DNA of 64,000 nucleotides, taken from assembly GCA_023374025.1 (NCBI GenBank), contig SIJG01000128.1:310001-374000 (forward strand), read 5' to 3'. The notes under the pieces were generated by a model. It saw nothing but the letters and a program-made list of their open reading frames with translations. It searched no databases and had not been told where the DNA came from. The position numbers and the translations under genes are program-made. The DNA comes from Heterodera schachtii. Lineage: Eukaryota > Nematoda > Chromadorea > Rhabditida > Heteroderidae. Shown one piece after another: positions 20,244 to 33,800 of the stretch (position 1 is the first letter of the stretch; every line of letters starts with the position of its first letter).

Positions 20244-23200
20244 TCAGTAGGGTATGTCATTCTGAATGTATTGGATCTGATCGTACATTTTCGACCGCAC
20301 ATTCGTGTAGCAATTGTTAATGATGCTCATCATATATTTGGCTGCTTCCCGTTCGCTCAGTTCGGGCGAAAACCGACTGCGCAATTGCTGAATCGTTTTC
20401 CCACGGAAACAGGGCAATTTGGTGTCCAACATAATAGAAACAAGTGAAATAAACTCCTAAAGGAAAATCGAAAAACACTGATAATTTCGGAAACTGATTA
20501 AAAGGGTATGTGAGGGGGAGAGGTATTTGGCAAAGACCAAATTGACTCGCTCTGCCATTTTATGGAGTCATATTCAACTGAAACACCACTCACGTTGTAG
20601 TAATGGCGCGAGGCTAAATACACTTGGATGCATTTGTCTGCAAATTCACGAAAAGGCGCCGACTCCATTTTGTGGCCCATTATGTCAACCATTTCTTGCG
20701 AAAGTTTGAAGTCCGGCTCAAAACCCAAGTTTCCGCCAGGACTACTCTCGAACATGAACCCAAAATCTAAAATTGAAGAAGAAAAACATTAGTGTTATGT
20801 CCAATTGAACGGCACAACTGACCAATGTGAATGATAGAACCAGCCGAGTTGAGCATTATATTCCCATTGTGTCTGTCTTTAACCTGCAGAAGAAAACTGA
20901 AAACACTGTAAGCGGCCATACTCCGGACAAAATTTCGCCTGAAATTACTTCGGTTGTATTTTTAATCCAAAAAGGTAAATACCTCGCCAACTGAAAACCT
21001 TTGCTGTTTTCTTCTCCATATTTGGTGACAAAATATTCGAATAAGCCTTAAAAACCGATTTAGTGGATCAAAAATAAAGGTTGTCCAACCGTAATCAGTT
21101 TGACGTCCAAGTTGGTCACGGGACTTTGAGTCAGGAACACATTCAATTACGCCACAGCCCGGGTTTGTAGCGACAACATGGTAAGGGAACAGCTGAATGT
21201 CCAGGTTTACTGTGCTGCAAATGTCCTTTATCAGCTGCATCAGTTGAAGGGCCAAAACGTCCTGCCGAACATCGTCGCCAACCTTACAATTAGCAAAATA
21301 TAAAACATTCACTGCCTTTAAAGATCCCATTTTCGGACTTTAAATATTGCAGCTTTCCATGAAATCGTGTCCGATGAATTCTGTCGCCCAATGCCGTCAA
21401 AATTTTCTTTGGCCAATGCCACCAAAATCTGCGGTGTTCCGAATGATGAGGCGGAATGTGCTGGGGATGTGTTGGTGGTGGTTAAACCCTTGGACTTTGA
21501 TGCTCGGCGATGGTGCCCCTTTTGATGGCCTGCGGACACATTGGATTCTTTTTGGAGACAATTTGACATGTTTTGATATGCGTTCAATGCTATCTTTTCA
21601 ACTCTTTCGACGCCGCAATGTCGAACTTTAAACCGTACCAAAAATGGCGCCTTGGCTGCACTAAACACTCAAATCCTTTATTTTATATTACCCTTTGAAA
21701 TACCTTTGCATAGGACTTGCGCTGGCATAATCAATTTCCAACAGAATCGATTCGGGATTTGATGGCAAATAACTGACGCCTCCAAGCTGAATTTCGGCGA
21801 GTGCTTTTAGACACGCCCTTTTTCGAGCATCGCCCTTCGGGATTGACTTTATTGATCCCGAAATATTTGTTATTTTGTCGACAAAATTAAATTCACTTTC
21901 ATAAAAAATGCGAGTTGTATTTTCAAACTGTCCGGTAATCTAAAAAGAGAAAGAACGACAAATAAATTGCTGAGATAAATTACTCACTTTGTCCAGAATC
22001 TCTTTCAACGGTTTGTAAAGCACTGGGTCCTCAATTTTTGCCTCCTCATCTGTGTACATATTTGCTCTTATATTCCATAGCAATTGATGAGCAAGAAGTT
22101 GAGAATGGGCGGAAAGACTCAAAATCAATTTGGAAGTGTAACCCATCTAAAGAAAAACAAACAAATAGCAACAGAAATAATACAAATTAATAAACCAACC
22201 GAATCCCACCGAACGGCTTGAACGATTTGCGGGATGTAATGAAGCAGAACATCACTTGAGTACGACTCGAGCACTCGGACGGCATATTGCAAAGTGAGCG
22301 GATGAAAACTGTGGAGTCGAGGACAAAGGAGGGCAATTGCTTGGACGGGAGAACACTTTTTCCATGTGAAAAGTTGAGTAAGCTAATGGGAAAAAGAATT
22401 GGGAAGGGTTTCTTAAATTAAATAAAAATTACATCAATTCGTTCGTATGTTGCCGTGGAGTCCCCGATAAAATAGGGCAATGCCTCGGGAATATGCGAAA
22501 CACTGTCAGGCCGAGAACGAATAAGTTCTTGCAGTGCGTTGATGGTCACAGGATACATTCGAAACCTGTACATTTTGAATTCGAAAAGCTGAGTCCGCTT
22601 TATTCTTCTTTTTTTTTGTACCTCGTTCCCATATGGACAGCTATTTGAGGCGAAATTTCCCATGCAAATTTCGTGTTTTCGCGCATTTGTTTTTGGTCCG
22701 GGCGTGTCTGCATTTCTCCTCCGAGCGCATTTTTGAGGAAATGATCGAATTCCACTTCGCCAGGCTCAAGCAAGTCGGCACGAGGGAAAAGCCAAGCATA
22801 AAGCCGCTCTATTTCATTCATCTAATCAAAGCCCATACTAATCAAAATAATAGAAGCTGATTTCAATCACCAAAAGGATCAGCAGAAGTTGTCGTTTCCG
22901 TAAAATGTTCTTCATTTGTCGATCAATCATTTGAGCATTCTCCTCGTTGATTTTCGCTTGGATTCGTAAATTAGAAAGTGGGTTTTGTCCTGCTGTCCCC
23001 ATCAGTGTTCTGTTTGCAATTGCTGACGAAGTCATCCAGCCGCCGGAAATCGGAGTCGAACCATGCCAAGTTTGGTTCCTTAATCACAACCGTATGAGTC
23101 GATGCTTTGTCTCGATACTAGCAATTAAACTACTTTGCAGCTTCGCTTGTGTGTTGACCTACCATAAAATTGTGGCGGAAGGCCGTTGAAAAGCATTTCA

Positions 23201-26200
23201 TTATCTTAACAATTTTACAGGAAAAAGTCATAAAAGGAAGTGGAAAGACCATTGGTGGAGAATGACTCCTTCCGAATGTATTTCGAATCGGCATAAAGTG
23301 CTTGCCAAAATGTGACAATGCTGCGAATGTCATTCTGAAGAGACGCCCCTCCATATAATGGCGTTTGGGGACCGACAGAAAAGTAATCGAATGCCACGGC
23401 ATAAATCCGATGTCGGAGAATGTTCTTCGAAATGCGGCATCCGCTAGTCTCGCCCTGGACCATCGTCAGTGCGGACGAAAGTAAGCGGAAACGGGGGCCG
23501 ACAGCGACAATATTACGGGAAATAAGAGCTAAAAGAAAAGGAAATCCATGAATAGATATTGCGAAGAAAGAAGTTACGAGTGTTATCTGCCACTTTGTTT
23601 TGTTCGGGAATGAACAAAAATTGGTCAGGAGACGCCGAATTAGACGAAGGCACACTCTCGCCAATGCTTAGAGAGAAGGACTGAATGAACATCATCTCCA
23701 ACAAGTCGATTTGTTCTCGGCCGCAATACCGCGCGAGGCTCACTCTTTCAGCCAAAAACTGTGGGAGAATAAAAACAACTCAAAAAGCAAAAGATATAGG
23801 GAAATTTGAATTTTAAAATGAATTGCATTTTTATGGATTATTATTTTTAGTTTAGTTTTCTAACTTTTGTCATCGAAATATTCATATTTCTAAATTTATT
23901 AAGAGGGAATACTAATGAAGTCACCGGCTCCAGGAAAACGTACGTTGATCCAAATATTATGCGGAATGGCATTTGGCGTCGGTCTTTGCCCACAGTTTTG
24001 AGAGGAAAGTGGACAAGCAAAAGAGTCGTAATCTCTGCTGAAAAGACCCAAATTTTGCTGTGACACAATCCTCCAACAGCTGGTCATTTGTTGTAAAAAC
24101 TAAAAGAAATTTTCAGTAATTTTTACCTAATTTATCAATTTCACTAACATCAATTTGAATTTCTTTCATTGAAACCAAAATCCAATTCCAACAAATTACG
24201 CAATTGCGCATTGTCTGTTCCGTGAAGCTTCGTAATGGAACCCAAATGACCGCGTGCAAAATTCTCTGATTGATTTCTGCAATTAAAATTAAATAATACT
24301 TTTTTTTATCTCCAAAAATTCTAAAAATGATGATACGTGAGCAAAAATTGCAATAAGCTGTCATCAGATGCAACGGTTTGCTGATGCTATCCGGGTCAGA
24401 AGATTTGATGGCAGTGTCCAAAAGTTTTTCCAAGTGATCCGACAAAAGCTGATGCGCAATTTCTTCACTGTTATGCGTGTCACGCAACATTTCGAACATT
24501 CCTTTGATTTGACCCAAATAACCCGCGCGGAGATTAATTGCCGACAAATAAGTCGAAATGTCTAATGGACTGGTGGCGGAAGACAAATCCGACCCTGAAA
24601 TGCATAAATGTTTGCCTCGAATGCCTCCAAAAGGCAGCACCCGCCAGACTACCGACTGAACCCGTGTCGCCAGCAGCGTGCAAAACTTGCAAATTGGTTG
24701 CTGAACCACCAGTGACATGGATCAGCGAGTTGACCGTTTCCCGTTCCGTGCAGCTGAGCACAGCGTTTATTGTCATCCGCAAACTTTTGTCCGTAGCCGA
24801 ATCGGTGGAGCGAATAAATTCGAGCAAGTGACTGTTGGTTAGGCCGGGTGCCCATTTGACGGCTTCGCAGAAAATCTGCTCACATCGCTTTGTGAAATCC
24901 TTGGCAACTGATTTTCGGTTGTCCAACGTATCCTAATTAAAATGATTTGGTATCAATTAGCATAAAAGGAACAAACACCTGCAGATGAATGGACCACTCG
25001 AGCCCAGAAAAGTCGACGGTCGATTGGGCACAAAGGGGGTCCTCATCGATGTTTTTCAGCAATGTCTTCATAATTTGCAATGCTGTCGAAATCACTTTGC
25101 CACTCCAGAGCAGAAATGGGAACGCATCGATAAGTTTGGCCAAACAAACGTCGGCGACACGCCGAATTTCTCGCAAAATGTGGTTAAATTGGACAAGCAA
25201 ATACTGAGCACAACATTCGATCTCGCAAGCTTCAGTTTCATCAACCTCCGAACGACGACGTGACTTCTCAGCCAAATATTCTTCAAAAATGACAATTGAA
25301 CTGGCAAGAAGACACTGCCAAATGCCGGTTTTGTCTTTACGAATCGCTCTAATAAAAAAAATGATTATTCAAATCGAAACATTTCGAACCGATTTTCCAA
25401 ATATGTAAAAAGCGTTTGAACGACAGTGGAATGCCTCGAGTAAACCACTCTCAGCTTCTCAAGGCGACATACAGCCAAAAGAAACAGACAATAGCCAATG
25501 TCCATCCGAGAAACAATGGCAATTACTTCCGCATTTTGTTTGAACTCGTTTGAAATGATATTCCGCACTTGCTGATGCTCAGTCTATAAAAATTTTAAAT
25601 TTATTTTCAACATTAATTTGGTCGTTTACCGTTGCGATACCATCGACTTTAATTGCGGCGTTCTCGACCATTTCCGTTTTAAAATTTTCATGCGGCAAAA
25701 GTGCAGGAGATTTTGATGCTATTTTACAAATGGCATTGTACCATTCCTCAGGCCAAGGACCTAACAAATTATACGGGAAAAGTGAATGAGAATCATCAAA
25801 GACAACCTAAGGGAAAGGCAAAGCCAAGTGTGACACAGTAGAACCAAAAGTCACGAAAGTAATTCCTCAACTTTACGGATGGCATTCGAATTGGTTCCAT
25901 TTTGCAAAGCAGCGACGCAATTTTTGGAATTAAAACGCCCAAATTTCCAGCGCCAGCAGATTTCTAGGAGTTTTTTTTCAATTAGTGAAACTAAAATACA
26001 GGCCTGAGTTTGGCAAGCCGGCCCAGACTTGAAAATTTGGCCCACTATTTTTAAGAGGACCGGTTCAGAGGTTCAAAAATTTCGGTCAATTCCCTGACAT
26101 TTTCGGGACAGAAGGTCTCATTATCAGGTACCCGATCGGGAAGCCCTTGCGGTGCAGGCCAACTTATGAGCAGGCCTGCCATTAATAAAATCAAACTTTT

Positions 26201-29200
26201 GCAGTGAATTTGGGGATTTTCTCTCCCACACGCTGTCCTTCGAGTCCCAATTGAATGAAAAGTTCCAAAAGACGAAATAAGAAAAGAGTCTGCTGTTCTT
26301 CAGAATCCAATGAATTTGCTATTTTCGCGAGTGCATTGTCAACTGCCAATGAAACGTGCCTTAAATGCATTTTGGGTGAACGATTAATTGCCATGAAAGT
26401 TACAAATAACGACTGTCGGGCAACGCATCGGAAGAATAAACGCGACTGCTCGACTCAATGGTGACTCTGGTGAACAGTTTCATTGTCTTGTCGTGAATGG
26501 AATTCTACACAATAAAAAACAAATTTGTTGGAAAAAAAGAGAAAAGACAAACAGCTCCCGCTATCCACATGTCGGCCAGGGAAGAAATGATCAAATTGTC
26601 CTGCTGAGAAGGAGGGTTCGAAAAACGTTGCAAAAATATCTGAACAAAGAATTTTTTGGTTGTCCATCGACAGGACAATGAGGACAAATACTTGAAGGAC
26701 AAGTTCAGAAGAAGAAGCATCGTTGACAAAGGAAACGCCCAATTTGCCAAGAGTTTGGATGAGATTTTCAGACACCAAAAGAGCCTTGCTAAAGACGCCA
26801 AGTAATCTAAAAGTGGCTTCTTTCTTACCCCACCTATCATTCTCCGAAGCGACAGTGTAAAGACGTGACGAGAGACTGGCGAGACACGCCTGAAGGCTGC
26901 TCTGATCGATCAGCAACGCCGACTTCAGCGCCCTAAAGTATGGCGATGTAAAAATGGTCTTCAAAACGGACCAACCTCGACAAAGAATTGATTGCGGCAG
27001 ATCGCAGACTTGCCAGCCCAATTTTTCGTCGAGTGGAAAGTAATTCTTCTCGTGCATTTAATTGTTGGTGTTGTTGATCCTTCGGTTTCTTGAAATGGCA
27101 CTTCATTAGAATAAGCCAAAACACATTCTTACTAATTCAGAGGCAATTTTCAACAAAATTGGGCATGGATCAGTCAGAAATTTGCTCAGAAGACGAATGA
27201 TGAGAGTGCTTGAGAGAGTTGGGAATTTCTCCGCCATACTGCCCAATGCCTCCAGTGCCATCACATTAACGGGCATATGAGCCAACACGTGGCGGTGCGG
27301 CAGCCACATTTTCTCTGACATCGTCCCACAAATCATATCCCCGTCTGAAATGAACAAAATAACCCATTCTCCAATTGACTCCATTGCTTACCACTTTCAT
27401 CCACCGCACTCCAAACGATCAATTCCAAACAGATAGAATTGGCAATGACCAGCATTTTGACTCGATTCACGGCAATTTCTTTGTCATTAGTCTGTTGTTT
27501 AAGTGGAAGAGAACGGTCTCTGTCGACGGAAGAAGCGTTGCGCTCGTCAATTTGACTTTTCTGAGCGATGGAATCCTGACCATGTTTGAACAGAGACAGA
27601 ACGAACTCGTTCAGCTGAATAAATTTAGAATATTTATTATCGATGCACCCAATTGGATTTATAGGATTTGGAATTGTCCCAAAAAGTAAATCAAAAATTA
27701 TTTAAATCTCTGGGAAACCAATCACCTCGCCAGCAAAACACTCCGGAACTTCATTCTCACCGCTTCCAATGGACAGTGGGCTTAGAATATCTCTCAAAAG
27801 TGTAACTGATACCAAAATGAGCGTCTCCGAAATGGTTTTGTAAGGAAATTTGCGTAATTCTGACGATTGAAAAACTTGACCCGCGATCGAATCAAGTTTG
27901 GACAATAAGTCCAAAGAAAGTAACTTTTTGACCTATGAATATAATTTAAAATATGTAAAATTAATTATGTAATAAAAGAGTGCCCATTTTGCAGCATTTG
28001 CTGAGATGAAAACCGCATTTCTAACTTACAATTAGTTTGAGGCTTCTAAGTCCAACCTTTTCATGCTGAATTCTCGCTTTTTTAATTTTTGTGCTGATTT
28101 TGCAATTTTGATGCTTTTTTGTGCTGAAAAATGAGCACTCTATCAATAAAACGTACGCAATTAGTTATTTTTTGAATTTCATCAAAACAAACGCGGAATT
28201 TTGGAACAGATGACGGTTCTCTTTGCAACAAAAAACTACTTCCATGTCGGGTGAACAATTTTTTGTAAGAATTTGTGTCGTTTTCAGTTTTCATTTGGTC
28301 ATTCCAAAACCAATTTGAAGAATCTGTATTCAATCTGAAAGTGTTGTGTCGGTAATAGTACCGATGGTATCCCTCCCCCTTTTTCGAAAAACAAAATTTT
28401 TGAAATTTTTTTTCGAGAAAAGATGATATTAGGGGTTTTAAGGGTCGGAGATTCCGAATGTGAGATTCCGAATGTGACATTTATTTCGATCTATGTCGAA
28501 TCCCGAACCCGAATTCGAGCAAAAAGTCGAAATTTCAAATTTTTTTATTTTTGGTCTCAAAATTTTTGTTTTTCGAAAAAGGCGGGGTACCATCGGTACT
28601 ATTACCGTCGTCTTATTGTCGGACACGATAAAAATAAAATTAAAAAAACTAAAATAAGCTTTTTAACTCAAGAAATATCTTATTGTTAGTATGGTATCTT
28701 TTTTTAAATCCTTGATTGAGGTGGATTTACACATTTGGGAAATTTGTATATTTAGTGAACTAATGATATCTAAATTCGGATTTTGGAGGTTAAAAATTTT
28801 TCAGTCATTTATTCGGTTTAATGAAATTCCGTTTGGCTTACCCAACATGACACGCGTTGGACTTCCGGTGGATGCTCCCGTCAGATTGTTTTCCTGGCAA
28901 ATTGTACGGTAAAGGGTAAATAAGCGAAATGAGCGGAAACGAAATGTCGTTGCAATATCTGCCAAATGCCCTCAAAAGGCCGATGAGTATGGAAGTGGTT
29001 CTCATAAGCTCAACTGACAATGAGTTATTTCGGAGTAATTTAGCAACGGGGAAAACAAACCCATCACTTCAATTTCATGGTTCTCCGTGCCATTCTTAAC
29101 AGGTCCAAGGTGTCCATTGTACGAATTGTGAACATAATCAAAGAGTTTATCAATGATTTCTTCAATGAGTGATATTTGTTCACTGATAATGCGAGAACGA

Positions 29201-29712
29201 ATGTGCGGGAAATGTGCGGCCATATCGCTAAGCAAAGTGGTAAAACTGAATGCGAACTGCTCATGGATGGTTATCTCTAAAAGAAAATAAGAAAAAATAC
29301 TTAAAGAATGCATTTAAATCAAAACACACTGTTCGATTTGTCAATCGCTCCATCATCGTACCAACGCAAATTCGTCAACGATCTAAACGATATTCAGAAG
29401 AAATTCATGGAAGCAGAAGTGACCTTAATGCATCGGCAAGGAAATTGCCAAACGTTTCGGCATACTTAACAAGGGTAATTAACAAGAAGTCGGTCATTGT
29501 CCTACCTTCCCATGTGAGTACAGCACATAAATGCCAGTGGAAAGCAAAGCTGAACGAACGTTGTGATTGAAAGGATGGCCGCAAATTCCTGCAGCCAATT
29601 CCCCGAGGAGCTCATTTTGAAGACGCGAAAGCGAAAAGTCATTTTGATTAGCAAGGCAAAGAGCAACACAATAACGATTTGAGAAGGCAAAGTCATTACA
29701 CATTGGAGCCAT
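20244..29712 (-). CDS. PI4KA: Phosphatidylinositol 4-kinase alpha
   Basis: Makes PI4P at the plasma membrane from phosphatidylinositol and ATP. Many short exons follow the order of human PI4KA. The alpha-solenoid includes [13 protein letters not shown] (about 28980), [15 protein letters not shown] (about 26230), [19 protein letters not shown] (about 25720), [17 protein letters not shown] (about 25180), [17 protein letters not shown] (about 24860), [20 protein letters not shown] (about 22080) and [16 protein letters not shown] (about 21650). The kinase domain is intact: SWKAAIFK then VGDDVRQD across a 21.3-kb intron, [18 protein letters not shown], catalytic [25 protein letters not shown] rebuilt across an intron, and the family-typical C terminus QNDIPY at the TGA at 20244. 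The start is ATG 29712 ([10 protein letters not shown]). It lies 141 bp downstream of CMC2 on the same strand. Individual exon borders in the middle were not all fixed. Confidence 0.94.
28351..28606. mobile_element. MITE-like inverted repeat in a PI4KA intron
   Basis: Arms GGTAATAGTACCGATGGTA ... TACCATCGGTACTATTACC run inward for about 60 bp (through TTTTTCGAAAAACAAAA) with few mismatches. The centre carries a short direct repeat of GAGATTCCGAATGTG. The element is 256 bp with no coding. Flanks share only GTC, so the target-site duplication is unresolved. It sits in the long intron around 27.95-28.69 kb. Confidence 0.75.
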
Positions 29713-29853
29713 CAAAAATAAATGATTAATTAAGGAAAAGCAAGCAAATAAATATATAATTTGGAAAAAACCCAATGTAAAGAAAAGAGAAAATTGTTTT
29801 TGTAGACAGAAAGGTCTTAATAATACAGCAAATTTAAAACAAAAATTTGATTT

Positions 29854-30260
29854 TCAAATTGAACATCCGCCACGCTTCGTTTCCTCCAAAATCAATTCGC
29901 CTTTCTCTTTCAACTTCTTCAACGCGGGCGTATAATTTGCCTCCGGAAGACGCCTTATTTCGACCAATCGCATGCCATATGAAGGATTTGAGGCTCTTTT
30001 TTTAAATTTGTTAAAAAGGGGAAAGGGAAATAACACCTGCGAAGTATTCTCTCTTGGTGAAGACAATGAGAAATGGCAGTGTACCAATATGAACATCCGC
30101 GCATAAAATACCTTTCTGGATAGGAATTAACATAAACCCTATTTAAATTTCATTTAAATATGTTACTGTAGAAAGGTGTTTCCTTCATGCATCTATGATA
30201 AAGATTGATGAGGAAATTACATTCTTCTGTATGTAAATGATCAGATAAATCCGGTAACAT
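29854..30260 (-). CDS. CMC2: CMC2, twin CX9C mitochondrial cytochrome c oxidase assembly factor
   Basis: Small intermembrane-space protein of the CHCH type, needed for cytochrome c oxidase biogenesis. Exons 30260-30167, 30115-30037 and 29995-29854 are in phase and give 104 aa. The N terminus MLPDLSDHLHTEECN is the CMC2 signature. The twin motifs are C14-x9-C24 (CNFLINLYHRC) and C39-x9-C49 (CSYWYTAISHC), which form the two disulfides oxidised by the Mia40 relay. The tail (about 50 residues, ending GGCSI) is longer than in human CMC2. PI4KA starts 141 bp downstream on the same strand; COG7 starts 583 bp upstream on the other strand. Confidence 0.9.
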
Positions 30261-30843
30261 TATAAATAAATTAGAGGAAATGGACCTGTTTGTAAAAAAT
30301 AAATAAAAAATTGAATAAGTGATTTCAAATACACACAAATTCCGAATCCCTAACCCGAATTGTAACAAAAGTCAAAATCCGAAAAATGAATTTTCATCTT
30401 TATTCGAGCTCGGGTAGCGTTCAGAATTACCATAAAGTGACTCCGAAAACAACCAGAAACACACATAGGTAGCGGTCTTATAATTTTAAACTTGCGCCAA
30501 AAATAACAAGATTTAATTTATGAATTTAAATTTACTCCATAAATTTGCCAAAAAAGAAGGGAAGTGAGATTTTACAGACCCACGAGATCGTGCATAAAAA
30601 ATTCAAATTTTCAAATTTTGCAAATTTATCAAATAAAAAGAATCCAAAAGAAGGACAAAAGCCGCTTACACATTTGGATATTAATTCCTGACTTGAACAT
30701 TAATTTTATGATGACTTCTATAGATGATGAAAAATTGCTACAGGTTGGTAAAATTAGTTTAAAATCTGTTTAAGCATGTAAACTTTAAGATTATTACTAC
30801 AAAAATCTATGAGCGGAAATTTGACGAAATAAGTCTTTTGAAC
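30261..30843. promoter_or_regulatory. Divergent intergenic region between CMC2 and COG7
   Basis: An AT-rich 583-bp gap separates the start codons of two divergent housekeeping genes, so it should hold both promoters. I see no defined element. No coding signal. Confidence 0.5.
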
Positions 30844-33800
30844 ATGCCTGAATTGTCCGAATCTCTCCAGCAAGCTCATCGTTTGGTGTGTTCGCTTCTT
30901 AATCAGCATAAAGAAGCATATTCGAGAAGTATTAAAGGACTACCAATTCCGAATATGTGAGTTAAAAGGGAATTGGCCAAATGCTAAACATTGTTTGGAA
31001 GTGCCGCAAAAACGAATCAACTTGGAACAAGTGTTGACGCGTTGAACAAACGGTTGCAAGAACACATGAGAATGCTTAGGCAGAATGAGAACTCAACCAA
31101 ACAGCCGACTGCAGTTTTGGAGTGTGACATGGCCAAGAGGAAAGTGGACAAACTTGCGGAAGTGCTCAAAGTAAAAGGGCACGGGATACACGACTTATAC
31201 GATGTTTTTTCCCGTGGACGGGTCCCGACAAATATGGTATCATTCGATAGCTCTCGATGAGACAAATCGATCTAAGGGGGGGGGGGAAATTGATCAGAAG
31301 CGATTAAACTGGTTTTTGAACCAAAAAAATGAAGAAAATTAGGCTTTTTTTTTTAATGGACACTTCAATACCAAAGAAAAAATGGATAAACAAAATGAAG
31401 TAAATTTTCGCAAAAAGAAGCATACGAAGACAAGAGCAACGGATCACGCGCGGACTTCTTCCGGAGCCCGTAGTCTCGCCCCACTTACTGGCCGCCGTAG
31501 TGTGCGCTGGTTTTTAGCGCAATAAGAAAAAATAATTTTTCTGATCAACTTCCCCCACCCCTAGATCGATTTGTCTCATAGAGAGCTATAGATTGGTGCC
31601 ATATTTCTCGGGAATCTTCCACGAGAAACAAACATCGTATAAGTCAAGATGTTCGGGCACGGCATCTTTTGAGACTGTTATTGTGTTGTCAACTCACAAT
31701 CAGGCCAAATCGATATGGTCCAATGCGTATCAGGAATTACAATTGTTGGATGTTTCTGACGGGGCCATGCGTTACCAAAAATTGGTTGCACTTCAGCAAA
31801 GCTTTGAAATCATGCGAAAAGTTGCACTTTTTGGTTGGAATAAATAAAACAACATTTTTAGTATTCATTGGACGATGAAAAGGCCCAAACATTTGAAAAG
31901 CTAAAGGACGAATTCCTTTCATGGTATTCTCCGGCCACAATTCATGCCATCGATACCGGTGACGTGAAGCATTTGGACAGCATAAAGGAGAAGTATTATT
32001 CATTAGATCGAATCGAAGGTTTTTCTTTTATTACAAATAAATTTTGATTTTCTTTTAAATTTATCTCTTTTGTAGTTTTCGAGTCCAATTTTGGCAATTT
32101 TGCGAAGAACAAAATCAAATGTTTCATTGAAGACGAATCGAATGAGCGCACTTTGTGGACGGTTTTGCAGGAATTATTCGCCATTTGGAGGAAGACTCAT
32201 AAGTAAGAACAGTAAATACATAATTGACGAGAAACAATTACGAATTGCAGGTTGATTGATTCCTTCATTCAAGAAGACGGGTCAGCGGTCATTTGCAAAT
32301 ATCTCTTTGACGGAGTGATTTCAAAATGGGACGCCCTTTCGACGATTGTGGCCGACTTTGTTTCTTCTTCGGACAACCCATTTGTGGCTGCAAAAGCCAT
32401 TGGAAAGGTATTCGCTCATAATCAGAAACTATTCTTGCGAATTTTAAATCGTTGTTGATTTTTTTTATTGTTAAAATTACGACATTTTTAGTTTGGGGTA
32501 TGGATTTGAAATTTATTAGTAAATTCTTAAACTTTGTGTCAGGCATATAACCGGGGGTGGGCCATTCCACCCCCCCCCCCCTCCCCATCCAAACCGGACT
32601 TCATTTTTCTTGTTTTGTTTTTTTAATTTGAATTTGACCCGTAATGGCAAAAGACTTGGCATTTTTTCGCGAAAAGGTTACAAATTCTTATTCTTCTCAC
32701 TAGAAAAATATGTTCGCCTTAATTGTAAGATAAAAATAGTCGATATTTTCGGATACCGCCTCATTATTTTGGTTACGAGCGTGAAGATGTTCAAAATCGT
32801 TGCGCTGTCCATTTGAAGAAATCTTAAAATTAGCTCGACACGCTCAAATTATGAAGCCTTAAGTTTTATTTTAGATTCTTGCGGATTTTTCTGAATTTGT
32901 TCAGAAGGAGGGGGATGAGCATATGATTGGAGTCACCGAGCAAATCAAAAAGAAAGTCTTTTCTCTGCTTAGTGGCGACTATGGCAAATACGCCACTTCT
33001 GTGCTCCTCTGTTCCATCAACAAAATTACCGCGGTACTCTTTTATCTCCCGGGAGTAATTTATCCCCCCCCCCCCTCAAAAATGATAAATTGTTTGAGAA
33101 TTTTCTGTTTTATTTTATTATAAGTGCTTTACTGGAAAAACGAGTCGAGTTTTCCAGAAGATTTTCATTTGAGACAATGATTTGTGAGAAATGCAATGCT
33201 CACTTTATGCCACTCCATTTAATCATGTGGCTTTTCCATTAAGCCTGAAAAGGGGTCGCGCCATCGGCACAATTGGCTGATGCCATTCCTCGAGGAAATT
33301 CAGTCGAAAATGCGGGAAATTGTGAATGATTCTTCGCTTACATTTGGCGCAGAATTCGCTTCTCAAATTGTGCCTTCCTTTGAGGTTCCAAAAGGCCGCG
33401 ACAGTCAAATGAATTCGGATTTGATGATTATTTATTTTAGCATGGAATTAGAGAGCTGAACTCTCTCCTGCAGAACCACGACATTTTGAACATAAAGCCG
33501 GAGGGAACGGACATTCGGATGAGGAAAAGCATTCAGGAGAACACGGAAGACAAAGTATCCTCCATTTGTGTGATGGGCTATCTGTTGAACATAATCGACG
33601 ACCTCAACGAGTACATCCGCGAAACTGCAGCTGATTTGAGCAGAGAAAGCCCGGAAAACGGTTGGTCTTACTCTCCCAAGTTCCGTTTTTTGCTTAACAA
33701 TCGAAAATGTTGCAGCGGAGTCAGTCCGCCTCATTTCGAATGCCTCTCTTTTGGAAACACTCAATTTGCGGGTCGTCGGACGAAAGATTGAGTCGATCGC

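Noticed and set aside
31171..31260. Extension of COG7 exon 2 through HGIHDLYDVFSRGR to FDSSR stop
   Set aside because: This part is the arm of the foldback element, repeated in inverse at 31600-31665, and homology places the exon end at 31170.
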